A stretch of 64,000 nt of DNA from Pseudomonas putida (GTDB lineage Bacteria > Pseudomonadota > Gammaproteobacteria > Pseudomonadales > Pseudomonadaceae), in assembly GCF_026625125.1 (NCBI RefSeq), contig NZ_CP113097.1, forward strand, positions 4,636,001 to 4,700,000. Reading direction: 5' to 3'. Below, in pieces: positions 27,436-37,222 of the stretch (position 1 is the stretch's first letter; the number at the start of each line of letters is the position of its first letter). A program made the position numbers and the translations under genes. The notes under the pieces were generated by a model. The model made no database searches. It was not told the DNA's origin and saw only the letters and a program-made list of their open reading frames with translations.

Positions 27436-29262
27436 ATGAACGAACAGCAGATCCTTCTCAGTGTGGGCGGTATCGGTGCCGCCGCCCTCGCCTGCCAGTG
27501 GCTGGCCTGGCGCCTGAAGCTTCCGGCGATTCTCTTCCTGCTGCTGGCCGGCATAACGCTGGGGCCGTTGCTCGGCTGGCTCGACCCGCAAGCGCTGTTC
27601 GGCCCGTTGCTGATGCCTCTGGTGTCACTGGCGGTGGCACTGATCCTGTTCGAAGGCAGCCTGACCCTGCACCTCTCGCAATGGCGGGAGATCGGCAGCG
27701 TGGTGCACCGACTGGTCACCGTCGGCGCCCTGTCGACCTGGCTGGTGATCGCCCTGGCCACGCACTGGCTGCTGGGGTTCGACTGGCCGCTGGCAATCCT
27801 GTTCGGCACCTTGACCCTGGTGACAGGGCCTACGGTCATCGTACCGATGCTGCGCGTGGTACGGCCCAAGGCAACCATTGCCAACATCCTGCGTTGGGAA
27901 GGCATCGTCATCGACCCGATCGGTGCCCTGCTCGCCGTCGTGGTGTACAGCTTCATCATCGCCAGCGCCGATGGCGATGGCCTGAGCCAGAGCCTGGGCA
28001 CCTTTGCCGGGGTGATCTTCTGCGGCAGCGCCCTGGGCGCCGCCGGCGGCTGGCTACTGGGGCAGATCATGCGCGAGCAATGGCTGCCGGAATACCTGCA
28101 CAACCTGGCGTCGCTGGCTGCCGTACTGGGTATTTTCATCGCCGCCAACCAGATCGTTCACGAGTCCGGGCTGCTGGCGGTGACGGTCATGGGCATGTGG
28201 CTGGCCAACATGCGTGGCGTGGATGTACGGCAGATCCTGCACTTCAAGGAGAACCTCAGCGTACTGCTGATCTCTGGCCTGTTCATCCTGCTGGCCGCAC
28301 GGCTCGACCTGCACGCCCTGCTGGGGCTGGGCCCGGCCGTACTGGCACTGCTGCTGGTGATCCAGCTGGTGGCGCGGCCGTTGAATGTCTTGCTGTCAAC
28401 GCTGGGGTCCACGCTGAACTGGCGGGAACGGGCGCTGCTGGCCTGGATCGCACCGCGCGGTATCGTAGCCGCCGCAGTGTCGGCGATATTCGCCATCCGC
28501 CTGGATGAGGCCGGGCATCAGGACGCGCTGCTGTTGGTGCCGCTCACCTTCGCAGTGATCATCGGCACGGTCGTGCTGCAGAGCGCGACGGCGCGCCCCT
28601 TGGCGCGCCTGCTGAAAGTCGCGGAGCCTGCGCCCAGCGGTTTTCTCATCGTCGGCGCCAACGAGCCTGCACGCACCCTCGGCAAGGCTCTGCAGCAATT
28701 GGGTTGCCGTGTGTTGCTGACCGATTCGAGCTGGGAAAACATTCGTGCGGCACGCATGGAGGGGCTGCCAACCTACTTTGGCAACCCGGCTTCGCAACAT
28801 GCCGACGCGCACCTGGACCTGGTAGGCCTCGGCCACCTGCTAGGGCTGTCACCTGCCGGGGAAATCAACGCCTTGGCCTGTGCGCGCTTTCGCCATGACT
28901 TCGGCCACGGCCGTTTGTATGTGCTGGCCAGCGGCCTGGAGAAGCAGCGCAGCGACAAACACCGGGCCAGCGAAGAGCACCGCGGCCATTTGCTGGGCTC
29001 CAGCCCGATGACCTACCAGCAAATGGCCAATCGCCTGCATCATGGCGCGGAGCTGTACAGCACCAACCTGACCGAGGGCTTCGACTGGGGCAATTACCAG
29101 GCGCTGCATGGCGAGCGCGCACATCTGTTGTTTGCCCGGGATACCCAGGGCTGGGTGCATGTATCAAGCCCCGAGAACCCGTTTGCGCCGCAGCCTGGCT
29201 GGACCTTGGTGGCGCTGGTAGAACCGGCCCCCGTCACCGAGACGACTGCCGCGCCGGGTTGA
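27436..29262 (+). CDS. CPA-type cation:proton antiporter with C-terminal TrkA-N domain
   Basis: It likely exchanges Na+ or K+ for protons across the inner membrane. The 608-residue protein has about 12 TM helices (ILFLLLAGITLGPLLGW, LAILFGTLTLVTGPTVIVPML, WIAPRGIVAAAVSAIFAIRL) followed from about residue 395 by a nucleotide-binding-like RCK domain (FLIVGANEPARTLGKALQQLG). The TM core matches NhaP-type CPA1 proteins. GGGAG stands upstream of the ATG. It ends 4 nt before the convergent thioesterase stop. Cation preference cannot be read from sequence. Confidence 0.85.
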   Translation: MNEQQILLSVGGIGAAALACQWLAWRLKLPAILFLLLAGITLGPLLGWLDPQALFGPLLMPLVSLAVALILFEGSLTLHLSQWREIGSVVHRLVTVGALSTWLVIALATHWLLGFDWPLAILFGTLTLVTGPTVIVPMLRVVRPKATIANILRWEGIVIDPIGALLAVVVYSFIIASADGDGLSQSLGTFAGVIFCGSALGAAGGWLLGQIMREQWLPEYLHNLASLAAVLGIFIAANQIVHESGLLAVTVMGMWLANMRGVDVRQILHFKENLSVLLISGLFILLAARLDLHALLGLGPAVLALLLVIQLVARPLNVLLSTLGSTLNWRERALLAWIAPRGIVAAAVSAIFAIRLDEAGHQDALLLVPLTFAVIIGTVVLQSATARPLARLLKVAEPAPSGFLIVGANEPARTLGKALQQLGCRVLLTDSSWENIRAARMEGLPTYFGNPASQHADAHLDLVGLGHLLGLSPAGEINALACARFRHDFGHGRLYVLASGLEKQRSDKHRASEEHRGHLLGSSPMTYQQMANRLHHGAELYSTNLTEGFDWGNYQALHGERAHLLFARDTQGWVHVSSPENPFAPQPGWTLVALVEPAPVTETTAAPG

Positions 29263-29266
29263 GCCC

Positions 29267-29674
29267 TCAGGCCTGTGGCAACACCGGCACCGGGCGCTTG
29301 TCCTCGTCGATGGCGACAAAGCTGAACACTCCATGGATCGCCCGCTCGCGCCCATCCAGGTACATGTTCTCGACGAATACGTCCACTTGAACCTGCAGGC
29401 TGGTGTTTCCGACCTTGATCACCGTGCCCACCAGCTCGACGATAGTGCCCGCCGGGATCGGGTGCTTGAAGTCAATGCGGTCGGTGGAGACGGTCACCAG
29501 CGGCAACCGGCAAAAGCGCGTAGCGGCGATGAACGACACTTCGTCCATCCAGGCCAGCGCAGTGCCGCCGAACAAGGTGTTGTGGTGGTTGGTGGTGCTG
29601 GGGAATACCGCTTTGGTCACGCGGGTCACCGACAACTCGGTACGGCGCTGAATTTCCTGGTCTCGGCTGGTCAT
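29267..29674 (-). CDS. Hotdog-fold acyl-CoA thioesterase (YciA/BACH-like)
   Basis: It is predicted to hydrolyse acyl-CoA to free acid and CoA. The 135-residue single hotdog domain shows TNHHNTLFGGTALAWMDEVSFIAATR, the family's catalytic segment in pieces HHNTLFGG and ALAWMDE, and HPIPAGTIVELVG. The ATG at 29672-29674 is used; a GTG three codons upstream is an alternative. It converges on the antiporter gene with only 4 nt between stops. Chain-length preference is unknown. Confidence 0.87.
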   Translation of the reverse strand: MTSRDQEIQRRTELSVTRVTKAVFPSTTNHHNTLFGGTALAWMDEVSFIAATRFCRLPLVTVSTDRIDFKHPIPAGTIVELVGTVIKVGNTSLQVQVDVFVENMYLDGRERAIHGVFSFVAIDEDKRPVPVLPQA

Positions 29675-29703
29675 GTCCGTCACTTCTTTCGGGTTTCAAA
29701 ACG

Positions 29704-29732
29704 CAAAAAAGCAGCCCGAAGGCTGCTTTTTT
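29704..29732 (-). terminator. Rho-independent terminator of the rpsP-rplS operon
   Basis: AAAAAAGCAGCC-CGAA-GGCTGCTTTTTT has a 6-bp GC core extended by A-T pairs, with T-runs in both directions. It lies 37 nt past the rplS stop on the minus strand. It cannot serve the thioesterase gene, which starts after it. Confidence 0.92.
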
Positions 29733-29768
29733 CTCGCTAGGCGGCCAGAGCCACCGGGCAAACTGTAC

Positions 29769-30119
29769 TCAGGACAGTTTTTCCTTGATGCGAGCGGCTT
29801 TGCCGGACAGGTCGCGCAGGTAGTACAGCTTGGCTTTACGCACGTCACCACGACGTTTCACGGCCAGGCTGTCGATCTGCGGGCTGTAGGTCTGGAAGGT
29901 ACGCTCAACGCCAACGCCGCTGGAGATTTTGCGCACGGTGAAGGCGCTGTTCAGGCCACGGTTACGCTTGGCGATAACGACGCCTTCGAACGCCTGCAGA
30001 CGGGAACGCTCACCTTCCTTCACTTTAACCTGAACGACGATGGTGTCGCCTGGTGCGAAGGTCGGGATTTCCTTGCTCATCTGCTCGGCTTCGAGCTGCT
30101 GGATGATCTTGTTGGTCAT
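29769..30119 (-). CDS. rplS: 50S ribosomal protein L19
   Basis: It sits at the 30S-50S interface of the ribosome. The 116 residues match L19 in length and sequence ([51 protein letters not shown]). It is the last gene of the rpsP-rimM-trmD-rplS operon, 42 nt after trmD, and is followed by a strong terminator. Confidence 0.97.
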   Translation of the reverse strand: MTNKIIQQLEAEQMSKEIPTFAPGDTIVVQVKVKEGERSRLQAFEGVVIAKRNRGLNSAFTVRKISSGVGVERTFQTYSPQIDSLAVKRRGDVRKAKLYYLRDLSGKAARIKEKLS

Positions 30120-30161
30120 GCTGTGCTCCTAAGATGGATACGTGATCCACCATCGATACGT

Positions 30162-30914
30162 TTAACTATCGTCCCGCTCGCGGAGATATTCCTCGAGCAG
30201 CTTCTTCTCTTCTCCAGAAAGCGAGCGACTTTCCAGAAGATCGGCGCGTCGTTCGAAGGTCCTACCAAGGGACTGCTTCATCCTCCAACGCCGGATGTGT
30301 GCATGGTTGCCACTTAGCAACACGTCGGGAACACGCTGATCCGCATACACCTCAGGTCGGGTGTAGTGCGGGCAATCGAGCAGACCGTCGGTGAAGGAGT
30401 CTTCCTCCGCCGAGTCCACATGCCCTAAAGCTCCGGGCAGCAGCCGTGTAACCGCATCGATCAGTACCATGGCCGGCAGCTCGCCACCGGAAAGCACATA
30501 GTCGCCAATCGACCACTCCTCATCGACATGAGCTTCGATAAAACGCTCGTCGATGCCTTCATAACGACCGGCGATCAGGATCAGCGATTCCTGTTCGGCC
30601 AGGCCTTTGACCGCTTGCTGAGTCAGCTTGCGGCCTTGCGGCGAAAGGTAAATCACCTTTGCCGATGCTCCGGTCGCTTGCCTGGCGCTAACCAGGGCGT
30701 CTTCCAGAGGCTTGATTTTCATCACCATGCCCGGGCCACCGCCAAACGGCCGATCATCCACCGTGTGGTGGCGATCTGTGGTGTAGTCCCGCGGGTTCCA
30801 GCAGGTCACCTGAAGCAACCCCTGTTTTACCGCGCGGCTGGTAATGCCGTACTCCGTGATGGCCGAGAACATCTCGGGGAACAACGTGATGACGTCTACG
30901 CGAAGGTTACCCAT
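30162..30914 (-). CDS. trmD: tRNA (guanine-N1)-methyltransferase TrmD
   Basis: It methylates G37 of tRNAs with S-adenosylmethionine, which prevents +1 frameshifting. The 250-residue SPOUT enzyme has [18 protein letters not shown] at the start and the trefoil-knot SAM site [14 protein letters not shown] and [18 protein letters not shown]. It starts 3 nt after the rimM stop in the conserved operon order. Confidence 0.97.
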   Translation of the reverse strand: MGNLRVDVITLFPEMFSAITEYGITSRAVKQGLLQVTCWNPRDYTTDRHHTVDDRPFGGGPGMVMKIKPLEDALVSARQATGASAKVIYLSPQGRKLTQQAVKGLAEQESLILIAGRYEGIDERFIEAHVDEEWSIGDYVLSGGELPAMVLIDAVTRLLPGALGHVDSAEEDSFTDGLLDCPHYTRPEVYADQRVPDVLLSGNHAHIRRWRMKQSLGRTFERRADLLESRSLSGEEKKLLEEYLRERDDS

Positions 30915-30917
30915 CGT

Positions 30918-31454
30918 TTAGAAGTCCGCGTCCCATTCAACCCGCATCACGCCTGCTTCCAGGTCGATTGCCAGCACACATTGCGCCGTATAGGGCAACA
31001 GACGCTCGCGATCATCCAGGCTGCCTGCGCAGGGCTTGACCACCATGACATCGTTCGCACCGGTCTCCAACAGGTGATCGACCTTGCCGAACAGCTGTTC
31101 GTCCTGGTTGATGACCTTCAGGCCCTGCAGCTGGTACCAGTAGTACTCGTCTGCGGCCAGGTTGGGCAAAAGGCTCCGCGCAATGCAGATTTCGTAGCCG
31201 CTCAGAAGACGCGCTTCATCACGATCATCGAGGCCTTTCAGTTTAACGACCAGGCCCTTTTGGGAGCCACGACCGCTGACCAGCTCGACCTGCTTTACCT
31301 TGCCTTCGTGCCGAAGCGTCCAGCTTGGATAATCCAACAGGTTTTCAATCGGATCGGTAAAGGAATACACCTTCACCTCGCCGCGAACGCCGTGAACCGA
31401 AAAAATCTTGCCAACGACGATGAGGTCGTCAGCCTTTTCTGGCGTCGCGTTCAT
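30918..31454 (-). CDS. rimM: Ribosome maturation factor RimM
   Basis: It binds S19 and helps 16S rRNA 3'-domain folding in 30S assembly. The 178-residue protein has the N-terminal RimM domain (LIVVGKIFSVHGVRGEVKVYS) and the C-terminal PRC-barrel with the YYWYQLQGLKV motif. It starts 5 nt after the rpsP stop. Confidence 0.96.
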   Translation of the reverse strand: MNATPEKADDLIVVGKIFSVHGVRGEVKVYSFTDPIENLLDYPSWTLRHEGKVKQVELVSGRGSQKGLVVKLKGLDDRDEARLLSGYEICIARSLLPNLAADEYYWYQLQGLKVINQDEQLFGKVDHLLETGANDVMVVKPCAGSLDDRERLLPYTAQCVLAIDLEAGVMRVEWDADF

Positions 31455-31459
31455 ATTGC

Positions 31460-31711
31460 TCAGGCAGCGGCCTTGGCAGCGTCCTTCAGCAGCTGAGCAA
31501 CGCGCTCAGACGGCTGTGCGCCTTGGCTCAGCCAGTAGCTGACGCGCTCTTGGTTGACCGACAGCTTGACTTCAGCGCCAGCAGCGATCGGGTTGAAGAA
31601 ACCTACGCGCTCAACGAAACGGCCGTCACGGGCGTTACGCGAGTTGGTCACGGTCAGGTGGTAGAAAGGGCGCTTTTTCGAGCCGCCACGGGCAAGACGG
31701 ATGGTTACCAT
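31460..31711 (-). CDS. rpsP: 30S ribosomal protein S16
   Basis: It is an early-binding 30S subunit protein. The 83-residue protein starts [19 protein letters not shown] and matches S16 ([16 protein letters not shown]). The ATG at 31709-31711 is used, with AGGAAC upstream; a longer upstream frame would add an unrelated 18-residue leader. It is the first gene of the operon, so the promoter should lie in 31712-31946. Confidence 0.97.
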   Translation of the reverse strand: MVTIRLARGGSKKRPFYHLTVTNSRNARDGRFVERVGFFNPIAAGAEVKLSVNQERVSYWLSQGAQPSERVAQLLKDAAKAAA

Positions 31712-31946
31712 GTGAACATCGTTCCTATAGTCGGTGCTGCAAATCTGAATGCCAAATAGGCACACGGGTGCCCAAAAGGCCGCATATTCTCGGGGAATAC
31801 ACGGACATTTGCAAATGACTTTTTCGACAAGGCCTCGCCCTGCCGTCCAGATTTGCCGGTTGAGCCACGGATTGCGTGGCCGTTGCCCCGCCGCAGCGGG
31901 GGTTCTGAGCGCTCATCCTGCAAAAGACAAGCGCCCGGAATAAGGG
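31712..31946. other. 235-nt gap between ffh and rpsP
   Basis: No gene is seen. It must hold the rpsP promoter and the end of the ffh transcript. A CCCCGC-CGCA-GCGGGG stem (31882-31899) could help end the ffh message but has no T-run. I could not pick a convincing -35/-10 pair. Confidence 0.5.
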
Positions 31947-33323
31947 TTACAGCTTAGGCATGCCGCCACCCGGCAGCATCCCGCCCAGGCCGCGCATCAT
32001 CTTGGCCATGCCGCCCTTGGCGGAGAATTTCTTCATCATCTTCTGCATCTGCTTGTGCTGCTTGATCAGCCGCCCGATATCCTGCACCTGGGTACCAGAA
32101 CCCAGGGCGATCCGGCGCTTGCGCGAACCGCTGATCAGGTCAGGGTCGCGACGCTCGGCCGGGGTCATGGAGTTGATGATCGCCTCCATCTGCTTGAACT
32201 GCTTCTCGGCCGCGCCCTGGGCATTGCCCATCTGCGACAGGTTCACCCCGCCGATGCTCGGCAGCTTGTCCATCAGGCCGCCCAGGCCGCCCATGTTCTT
32301 CATCTGTAGCAACTGATCGCGGAAGTCTTCGAGGTCGAAGCCCTTGCCCTTCTTCAGTTTCTTGGCCAGCTTGTCGGCCTTGGCCTTGTCGATGGTCTGC
32401 TCGGCCTGCTCGATCAGGCTGAGCACGTCACCCATGCCGAGGATGCGCGATGCCACACGGTCCGGGTGGAAGGGCTCGAGCGCCTCGGTTTTCTCACCCA
32501 TACCGATGAACTTGATCGGCTTGCCAGTGATGGCACGCACCGAAAGCGCAGCACCGCCACGGGCATCACCGTCGACCTTGGTCAGCACCACGCCGGTCAG
32601 CGGCAGGGCTTCACCGAAGGCCTTGGCGGTATTGGCGGCGTCCTGGCCGGTCATGGCATCGACCACGAACAGGGTCTCGACCGGCTTGACCGAAGCATGC
32701 AACGCCTTGATCTCGTCCATCATGTCGGCGTCGATGTGCAAACGGCCGGCGGTGTCGACGATGACCACGTCGATGAACTTGAGCTTGGCCTCGCGGATCG
32801 CCGCTTCGGCAATGGCCACAGGCTTCTGGCTGATATCGGACGGGAAGAAGGTCACGCCGATGTCGTTGGCCAGCGTTTCCAGCTGCTTGATGGCTGCCGG
32901 GCGGTAAACGTCGGCCGAAACGACCATCACGCTTTTCTTCTTACGCTCCTTGAGGAAGCGCGCCAGCTTGCCGGCGGTGGTGGTCTTGCCCGCACCCTGC
33001 AAGCCGGCCATCAGCACCACTGCAGGCGGGGCAGCATTGAGCGCGAGGTCTTCGTTGGCCGCGCCCATCAGGCTTTCCAGCTCGGCCTGGACGATCTTCA
33101 CGAACGCCTGGCCCGGGGTCAGGCTGCGCGACACCTCGGTGCCGACGGCGCGTTCTTTCACGCTGTTGACAAAATCCTTGACCACCGGCAGGGCAACGTC
33201 GGCCTCGAGCAGGGCCATGCGCACTTCGCGCAACGTATCCTTGATGTTGTCTTCAGTCAGCTTGGCCTTGCCGGTGACATGGCGCAGCGTCTGTGACAGG
33301 CGGTCGGTCAGGTTTTCGAACAT
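31947..33323 (-). CDS. ffh: Signal recognition particle protein Ffh
   Basis: It binds signal sequences and 4.5S RNA and delivers ribosomes to FtsY at the membrane. The 458-residue protein has an N domain, the GTPase G domain (P-loop GLQGAGKTT at about 107-115, VVIVDTAGRLH, TKVDGDARGG), and a methionine-rich M domain ending MQKMMKKFSAKGGMAKMM. It is a single cistron facing away from the YpjD-like gene. Confidence 0.97.
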   Translation of the reverse strand: MFENLTDRLSQTLRHVTGKAKLTEDNIKDTLREVRMALLEADVALPVVKDFVNSVKERAVGTEVSRSLTPGQAFVKIVQAELESLMGAANEDLALNAAPPAVVLMAGLQGAGKTTTAGKLARFLKERKKKSVMVVSADVYRPAAIKQLETLANDIGVTFFPSDISQKPVAIAEAAIREAKLKFIDVVIVDTAGRLHIDADMMDEIKALHASVKPVETLFVVDAMTGQDAANTAKAFGEALPLTGVVLTKVDGDARGGAALSVRAITGKPIKFIGMGEKTEALEPFHPDRVASRILGMGDVLSLIEQAEQTIDKAKADKLAKKLKKGKGFDLEDFRDQLLQMKNMGGLGGLMDKLPSIGGVNLSQMGNAQGAAEKQFKQMEAIINSMTPAERRDPDLISGSRKRRIALGSGTQVQDIGRLIKQHKQMQKMMKKFSAKGGMAKMMRGLGGMLPGGGMPKL

Positions 33324-33618
33324 GGTGATCCTTTCAGGCCAAGTAAAAGCCGAGGTTTGTCAGGCGCCCAGATGAATATGCACACGCGCTGGGCACAGCA
33401 AGGCGGCGATTATAGCGAAGAGCGGCGGCGGCGCACACCTCAGCTTCCCGGCGGCACCTTTGAAGCTGCCAGGCGCAAGCCGCGAACCACCAGAAAATCC
33501 CCTCCCCCCACGGATCTGCCTTCGTTTGCGGCGTGCCGCTTGAAGCATGCAGCTCACTAGCCCCCCCAGCGCGATCTATGCCAAACTCCGTTTCTTTAAG
33601 GCTTGCCCACCAGGACTT
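33324..33618. other. 295-nt divergent gap between ffh and the YpjD-like gene
   Basis: It contains the ffh -10 box and, near 33528-33553, a short relic of the GCTTGAAGC/GCAGCT repeat family seen elsewhere in the window. No supported gene is present. Confidence 0.5.
33409..33414 (-). promoter_or_regulatory. Probable -10 box of the ffh promoter
   Basis: A perfect TATAAT on the minus strand lies about 86 nt before the ffh start codon. No good -35 hexamer is visible 16-18 nt upstream, so the assignment rests on the -10 alone. Confidence 0.5.
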
Positions 33619-34428
33619 ATGGTCTCCTCACCCAGCCTCATCCCCAACCTGATCGCCGCCGGCCTATATATAGCGGCGACCGTTTATCAGGGTTCGCGCC
33701 TGGCCCAGTCGAACAAAGCCGACAAACGGCTGCTCGGCCTGCTCGGCGCCCTCGCCGTGATCGCCCAGAGCGGCGCACTGTTCTTTCAACTGATCACTCC
33801 GCTGGGGCTGAGCCTGGACTTCTTCAGCGCCGCCAGCCTGATCGCCGTGGCGGTCATTACCCTGACCCTGCTGGCCTGCCTGCGCATACCGGTGGAAAAT
33901 CTGCTGGTGCTACTGTTCCCGCTCGGCGCCATCACGGCCCTGCTGGCCCAGTTCGCCCCACCCGGCACCGTTCCGCTGATCGATGAAGAGCCGGGGATTC
34001 TCGCCCATATCCTGCTGTCGATCCTGGCCTATGGGCTGTTCACCATCGCGGTGTTCCAGTCGCTGCTCCTGCTGCTGCAGGACCACCAGCTGAAAAACAA
34101 GCACCCTTCCGGGCTGATCCGCAACTTCCCACCGTTGCAGACGATGGAAAGCCTGCTGTTCGGCTTCCTTTGGGCGGGCTGGTGCCTGTTGTCGCTGTCG
34201 CTGATCTCCGGCTGGCTGTTCCTGGACAACCTGTTTGCCCAGCACCTGGTACACAAAACCCTGCTGGCCTGCGTGGCCTGGATCGTCTTCAGCGTACTGC
34301 TGTGGGGCCGCACCCGCCTGGGCTGGCGTGGCCACAAGGCGATCCGCTGGACGCTGGCCGGTTTCTGCCTGCTGATGCTGGCCTATTTCGGCAGCAAGCT
34401 GGTTCGCGAATTCATCCTGCATATCTGA
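33619..34428 (+). CDS. ypjD: CcsA-fold inner-membrane protein, YpjD-like
   Basis: The function is not established. The 269-residue protein has about eight TM helices and the fold of the cytochrome c assembly CcsA/CcmC family (EPGILAHILLSILAYGLFTIAVFQ, SGWLFLDNLFAQHLVHKTLLA), but the tryptophan-rich haem-handling motif of true CcsA is not visible. The ATG at 33619 has CAGGA just upstream. Its position next to a DUF21/CBS gene and ffh is the common Pseudomonas arrangement; the two plus-strand genes are 9 nt apart and likely co-transcribed. Confidence 0.85.
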   Translation: MVSSPSLIPNLIAAGLYIAATVYQGSRLAQSNKADKRLLGLLGALAVIAQSGALFFQLITPLGLSLDFFSAASLIAVAVITLTLLACLRIPVENLLVLLFPLGAITALLAQFAPPGTVPLIDEEPGILAHILLSILAYGLFTIAVFQSLLLLLQDHQLKNKHPSGLIRNFPPLQTMESLLFGFLWAGWCLLSLSLISGWLFLDNLFAQHLVHKTLLACVAWIVFSVLLWGRTRLGWRGHKAIRWTLAGFCLLMLAYFGSKLVREFILHI

Positions 34429-34437
34429 CGGTCGCCC

Positions 34438-35643
34438 ATGGACACCCTGCCGTACGCTCCGCTACTCGGCACTCTGGCACTGGCGCTGCTGTGGTCGGCG
34501 CTGTTTAGCGCGGTAGATGCCGCCCGCCTGCAGCTCAACGGCTCGTTACGCCCCGGTCATGACGAGCACCCCGTATTACCAGCCCAGGCCCTCGTGCTGT
34601 GTGCCAGCGCGGGCAAGCTTCTGGTGCTGGGCCTGGCCTGCCTGATGGGCCAACGCTTCAACGGCGAGCATGGTTTCTGGCTGGCAGGCCTGGCCGCCAC
34701 CGCTGGCTTGCTGATTTTTGCCGAGTACCTGCCGCGGCGCCTGGCGCGGCGCAATCCGCAGGCCTTCATCAGCCTGGGCGTCAGCCTGCTGAAGCTGCCA
34801 TTGGCGCTGCTGCAACCCGTGGCCTGCCTGCTGGACGGCTGCGCCAGGCTGCTGTTGCGGCCGTTTCGCGTGCCGCCCACCGCAGTGGCCCTGCACCCGC
34901 AGGCAGATGATGACTTCAGCGACGATGAAGACCACGACATGCCGCGCCACGGCCTGCTCGATGGCCTGCACTCGCTGAACAAGGTCACCGTCAACGACAT
35001 TCTGGTGCCGCGCAACGAGGTCGACGGCATCAACCTCGACGAGCCGATCGAGCGCATCATCGAGCAGTTGATCCTCAGCCGCCACACGCGCCTGCCGGTG
35101 TATCACAACGATATCAACCAAGTCGAAGCCATCCTGAACACCAAGCTGATCAGCCACCTGCTGCCCAAGGCCGAGCTGACGCTGGAGAAACTTCACGATG
35201 CCTGCTACGAGCCCTACTTCGTCCCCGAAAGCACGCCACTGCAATTGCAGCTGCTGAACTTCCACAAGCAGCAGCGCCGGCTAGGCGTGGTGGTAGACGA
35301 ATACGGTGAGGTACTGGGTATCGTCACCCTGGAAGACATACTCGAAGAGATCGTCGGCGAGTTCGAGGAAGAGCACAGCCTCGACAACCCCCATGTTCAC
35401 CCACAGCCCGATGGCACCTTCGTCATCGAGGGCGCCGCTTCGCTGCGCGAAATCAACCGCACCCTGGGCTTGCACCTGCCCAGCGACGGTGGGCCGAAGA
35501 CCCTGAACGGCTTGGTCACCGAGGCCTTGGAAAGCATCCCGGAAAGCGCTGTGTGCCTGAAGATCGGCCGCTATCGCCTGGAAATCCTCGAAACAGAGGA
35601 CAATTGCGCCAGCAAGGTACTGGTGTGGACCGTGACCCGCTAG
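34438..35643 (+). CDS. DUF21/CBS-domain transporter, CNNM/CorC (CorB) family
   Basis: The family is linked to Mg2+/Co2+ efflux or cation homeostasis. The 401-residue protein has a DUF21 membrane region with three or four helices (about 1-140), an acidic linker (DDDFSDDEDHDMPRHG), a CBS pair (VNDILVPRNEVDGINLDEP and GVVVDEYGEVLGIVTLEDILEEIVGE, as short blocks) and a C-terminal CorC_HlyC domain (GTFVIEGAASLREINRTLG). The order is that of CorB/YfjD proteins. The cation is not known. Confidence 0.87.
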   Translation: MDTLPYAPLLGTLALALLWSALFSAVDAARLQLNGSLRPGHDEHPVLPAQALVLCASAGKLLVLGLACLMGQRFNGEHGFWLAGLAATAGLLIFAEYLPRRLARRNPQAFISLGVSLLKLPLALLQPVACLLDGCARLLLRPFRVPPTAVALHPQADDDFSDDEDHDMPRHGLLDGLHSLNKVTVNDILVPRNEVDGINLDEPIERIIEQLILSRHTRLPVYHNDINQVEAILNTKLISHLLPKAELTLEKLHDACYEPYFVPESTPLQLQLLNFHKQQRRLGVVVDEYGEVLGIVTLEDILEEIVGEFEEEHSLDNPHVHPQPDGTFVIEGAASLREINRTLGLHLPSDGGPKTLNGLVTEALESIPESAVCLKIGRYRLEILETEDNCASKVLVWTVTR

Positions 35644-35920
35644 CTATACTCGGGTCACGCTTACCCAGCCCTGCCGTCCCGCCCGCTACCCGCACCCGGC
35701 GCCTCACGGCCAGCGCGCCCCACTGACGCGCCCTGCGGTCCTGCTTCAACACCCTGAACAGTGCCCGCTCCCGCCCCTATCCCCCTTGGGCTATCGTCAG
35801 TCGGGCGAACAAGAACAATACGCTCCGGCGTCCGCGAACCGTACCTGCCCTTTACTGGCCGGCGGAAACCTTCGCGGGCAAAGCCCATGGAGCACGACCA
35901 GACTGTTAGGGACCTACTTA
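35644..35920. other. 277-nt gap before the MHS transporter
   Basis: No convincing gene is seen. A stretch AACCTTCGCGGGCAAAGCCC at 35868-35887 looks like a worn half of a REP element. The promoter of the MFS gene should be here but I cannot place it. Confidence 0.45.
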
Positions 35921-37222
35921 ATGACAACCAGCAGCACGTATGCCCAGGCGCCTGACGCGCCGGTCAACTCCCCCGCGCGGGTCGCCACTGCCAGTTTCAT
36001 CGGCACCGCCATCGAGTTCTACGATTTCTACGTTTATGCCACTGCCGCTGCGCTGGTGATCGGGCCCGTGTTCTTCCCTTCGGGGTCGGGCACCGCGCAG
36101 ATGCTGGCGGCCTTTCTTACCTTCGGCATCGCCTTCCTCGCCCGCCCGCTGGGTTCCGCACTGTTCGGGCACTTCGGTGACCGCATCGGGCGCAAGTCGA
36201 CGCTGGTCGCCTCGCTGCTGCTGATGGGGGTATCCACCACGCTGATAGGCGTGCTGCCAGGCTACGACAGCATCGGCGTGTGGGCACCGATCATCCTGTG
36301 CCTGCTGCGCTTCGGCCAGGGCCTTGGCCTGGGCGGAGAATGGGGTGGTGCGGCGTTGCTGGCCACCGAGAACGCGCCGGCGGGCAAGCGTGCCTGGTTC
36401 GGGATGTTCCCGCAGCTAGGCCCTTCGATCGGCTTCCTGGCGGCCAACGGCCTGTTCCTGACCTTGGCCCTGCTGCTCAGCGACGAGCAGTTCCGTGAGT
36501 GGGGCTGGCGCATCCCGTTCCTGCTCAGTGCCGCGCTGGTGCTGGTAGGCCTGTACGTACGCCTCAAGCTTGAAGAAAGCCCGGTGTTCGCCAAGGCCGT
36601 GGCCCGCCACGAGCGGGTGAAAATGCCGGTGGTGGACCTGTTCAGCAAGTACTGGCTGCCGACGCTGCTGGGGGCCGCGGCCATGGTGGTGTGCTATGCG
36701 CTGTTCTACATCTCGACGGTATTCTCGCTGAGCTACGGCGTCACGACGTTGGGCTACAGCCGCGAGACCTTCCTTGGCCTGCTTTGCTTCGCCGTGGTCT
36801 TCATGGCCCTGGCCACGCCGCTGTCGGCCTGGCTCAGCGACCGTTACGGGCGCAAGCCGGTACTGATCGTCGGCGGTCTGCTGGCGGTGGCCTCGGGCTT
36901 CACCATGGAGCCTTTGCTGACCTCTGGCTCGACCACAGGTGTTGCGTTGTTCCTGGCCATCGAGCTGTTTCTGATGGGCGTGACGTTCGCACCGATGGGC
37001 GCATTGCTCCCAGAGCTGTTCCCTACTCACGTGCGTTACACCGGCGCATCGGCAGCGTATAACCTGGGCGGCATCGTCGGAGCTTCGGCGGCGCCGTTCT
37101 TTGCTCAGAAGCTGGTGAGCATGGGCGGGCTGAGCTGGGTAGGTGGGTATGTATCGGTTGCGGCGGTAATCAGCCTGATCGCTGTGCTGTGCCTGAAAGA
37201 GACCCGCCACACGGAGCTTTGA
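35921..37222 (+). CDS. MFS transporter, metabolite:H+ symporter (MHS) family
   Basis: It is a secondary importer of the MHS group (relatives carry shikimate, citrate, alpha-ketoglutarate or betaine). The 433-residue protein has 12 TM helices, TAIEFYDFYVYATAAALVIGP at TM1 in two parts, the loop 2-3 signature GHFGDRIGRKSTLVAS and the loop 8-9 copy LSDRYGRKPVLIVGG. It most resembles the YhjE subgroup. The ATG at 35921 has TAGGGA upstream; a longer frame upstream would add a non-homologous leader. The substrate is unknown. Confidence 0.88.
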   Translation: MTTSSTYAQAPDAPVNSPARVATASFIGTAIEFYDFYVYATAAALVIGPVFFPSGSGTAQMLAAFLTFGIAFLARPLGSALFGHFGDRIGRKSTLVASLLLMGVSTTLIGVLPGYDSIGVWAPIILCLLRFGQGLGLGGEWGGAALLATENAPAGKRAWFGMFPQLGPSIGFLAANGLFLTLALLLSDEQFREWGWRIPFLLSAALVLVGLYVRLKLEESPVFAKAVARHERVKMPVVDLFSKYWLPTLLGAAAMVVCYALFYISTVFSLSYGVTTLGYSRETFLGLLCFAVVFMALATPLSAWLSDRYGRKPVLIVGGLLAVASGFTMEPLLTSGSTTGVALFLAIELFLMGVTFAPMGALLPELFPTHVRYTGASAAYNLGGIVGASAAPFFAQKLVSMGGLSWVGGYVSVAAVISLIAVLCLKETRHTEL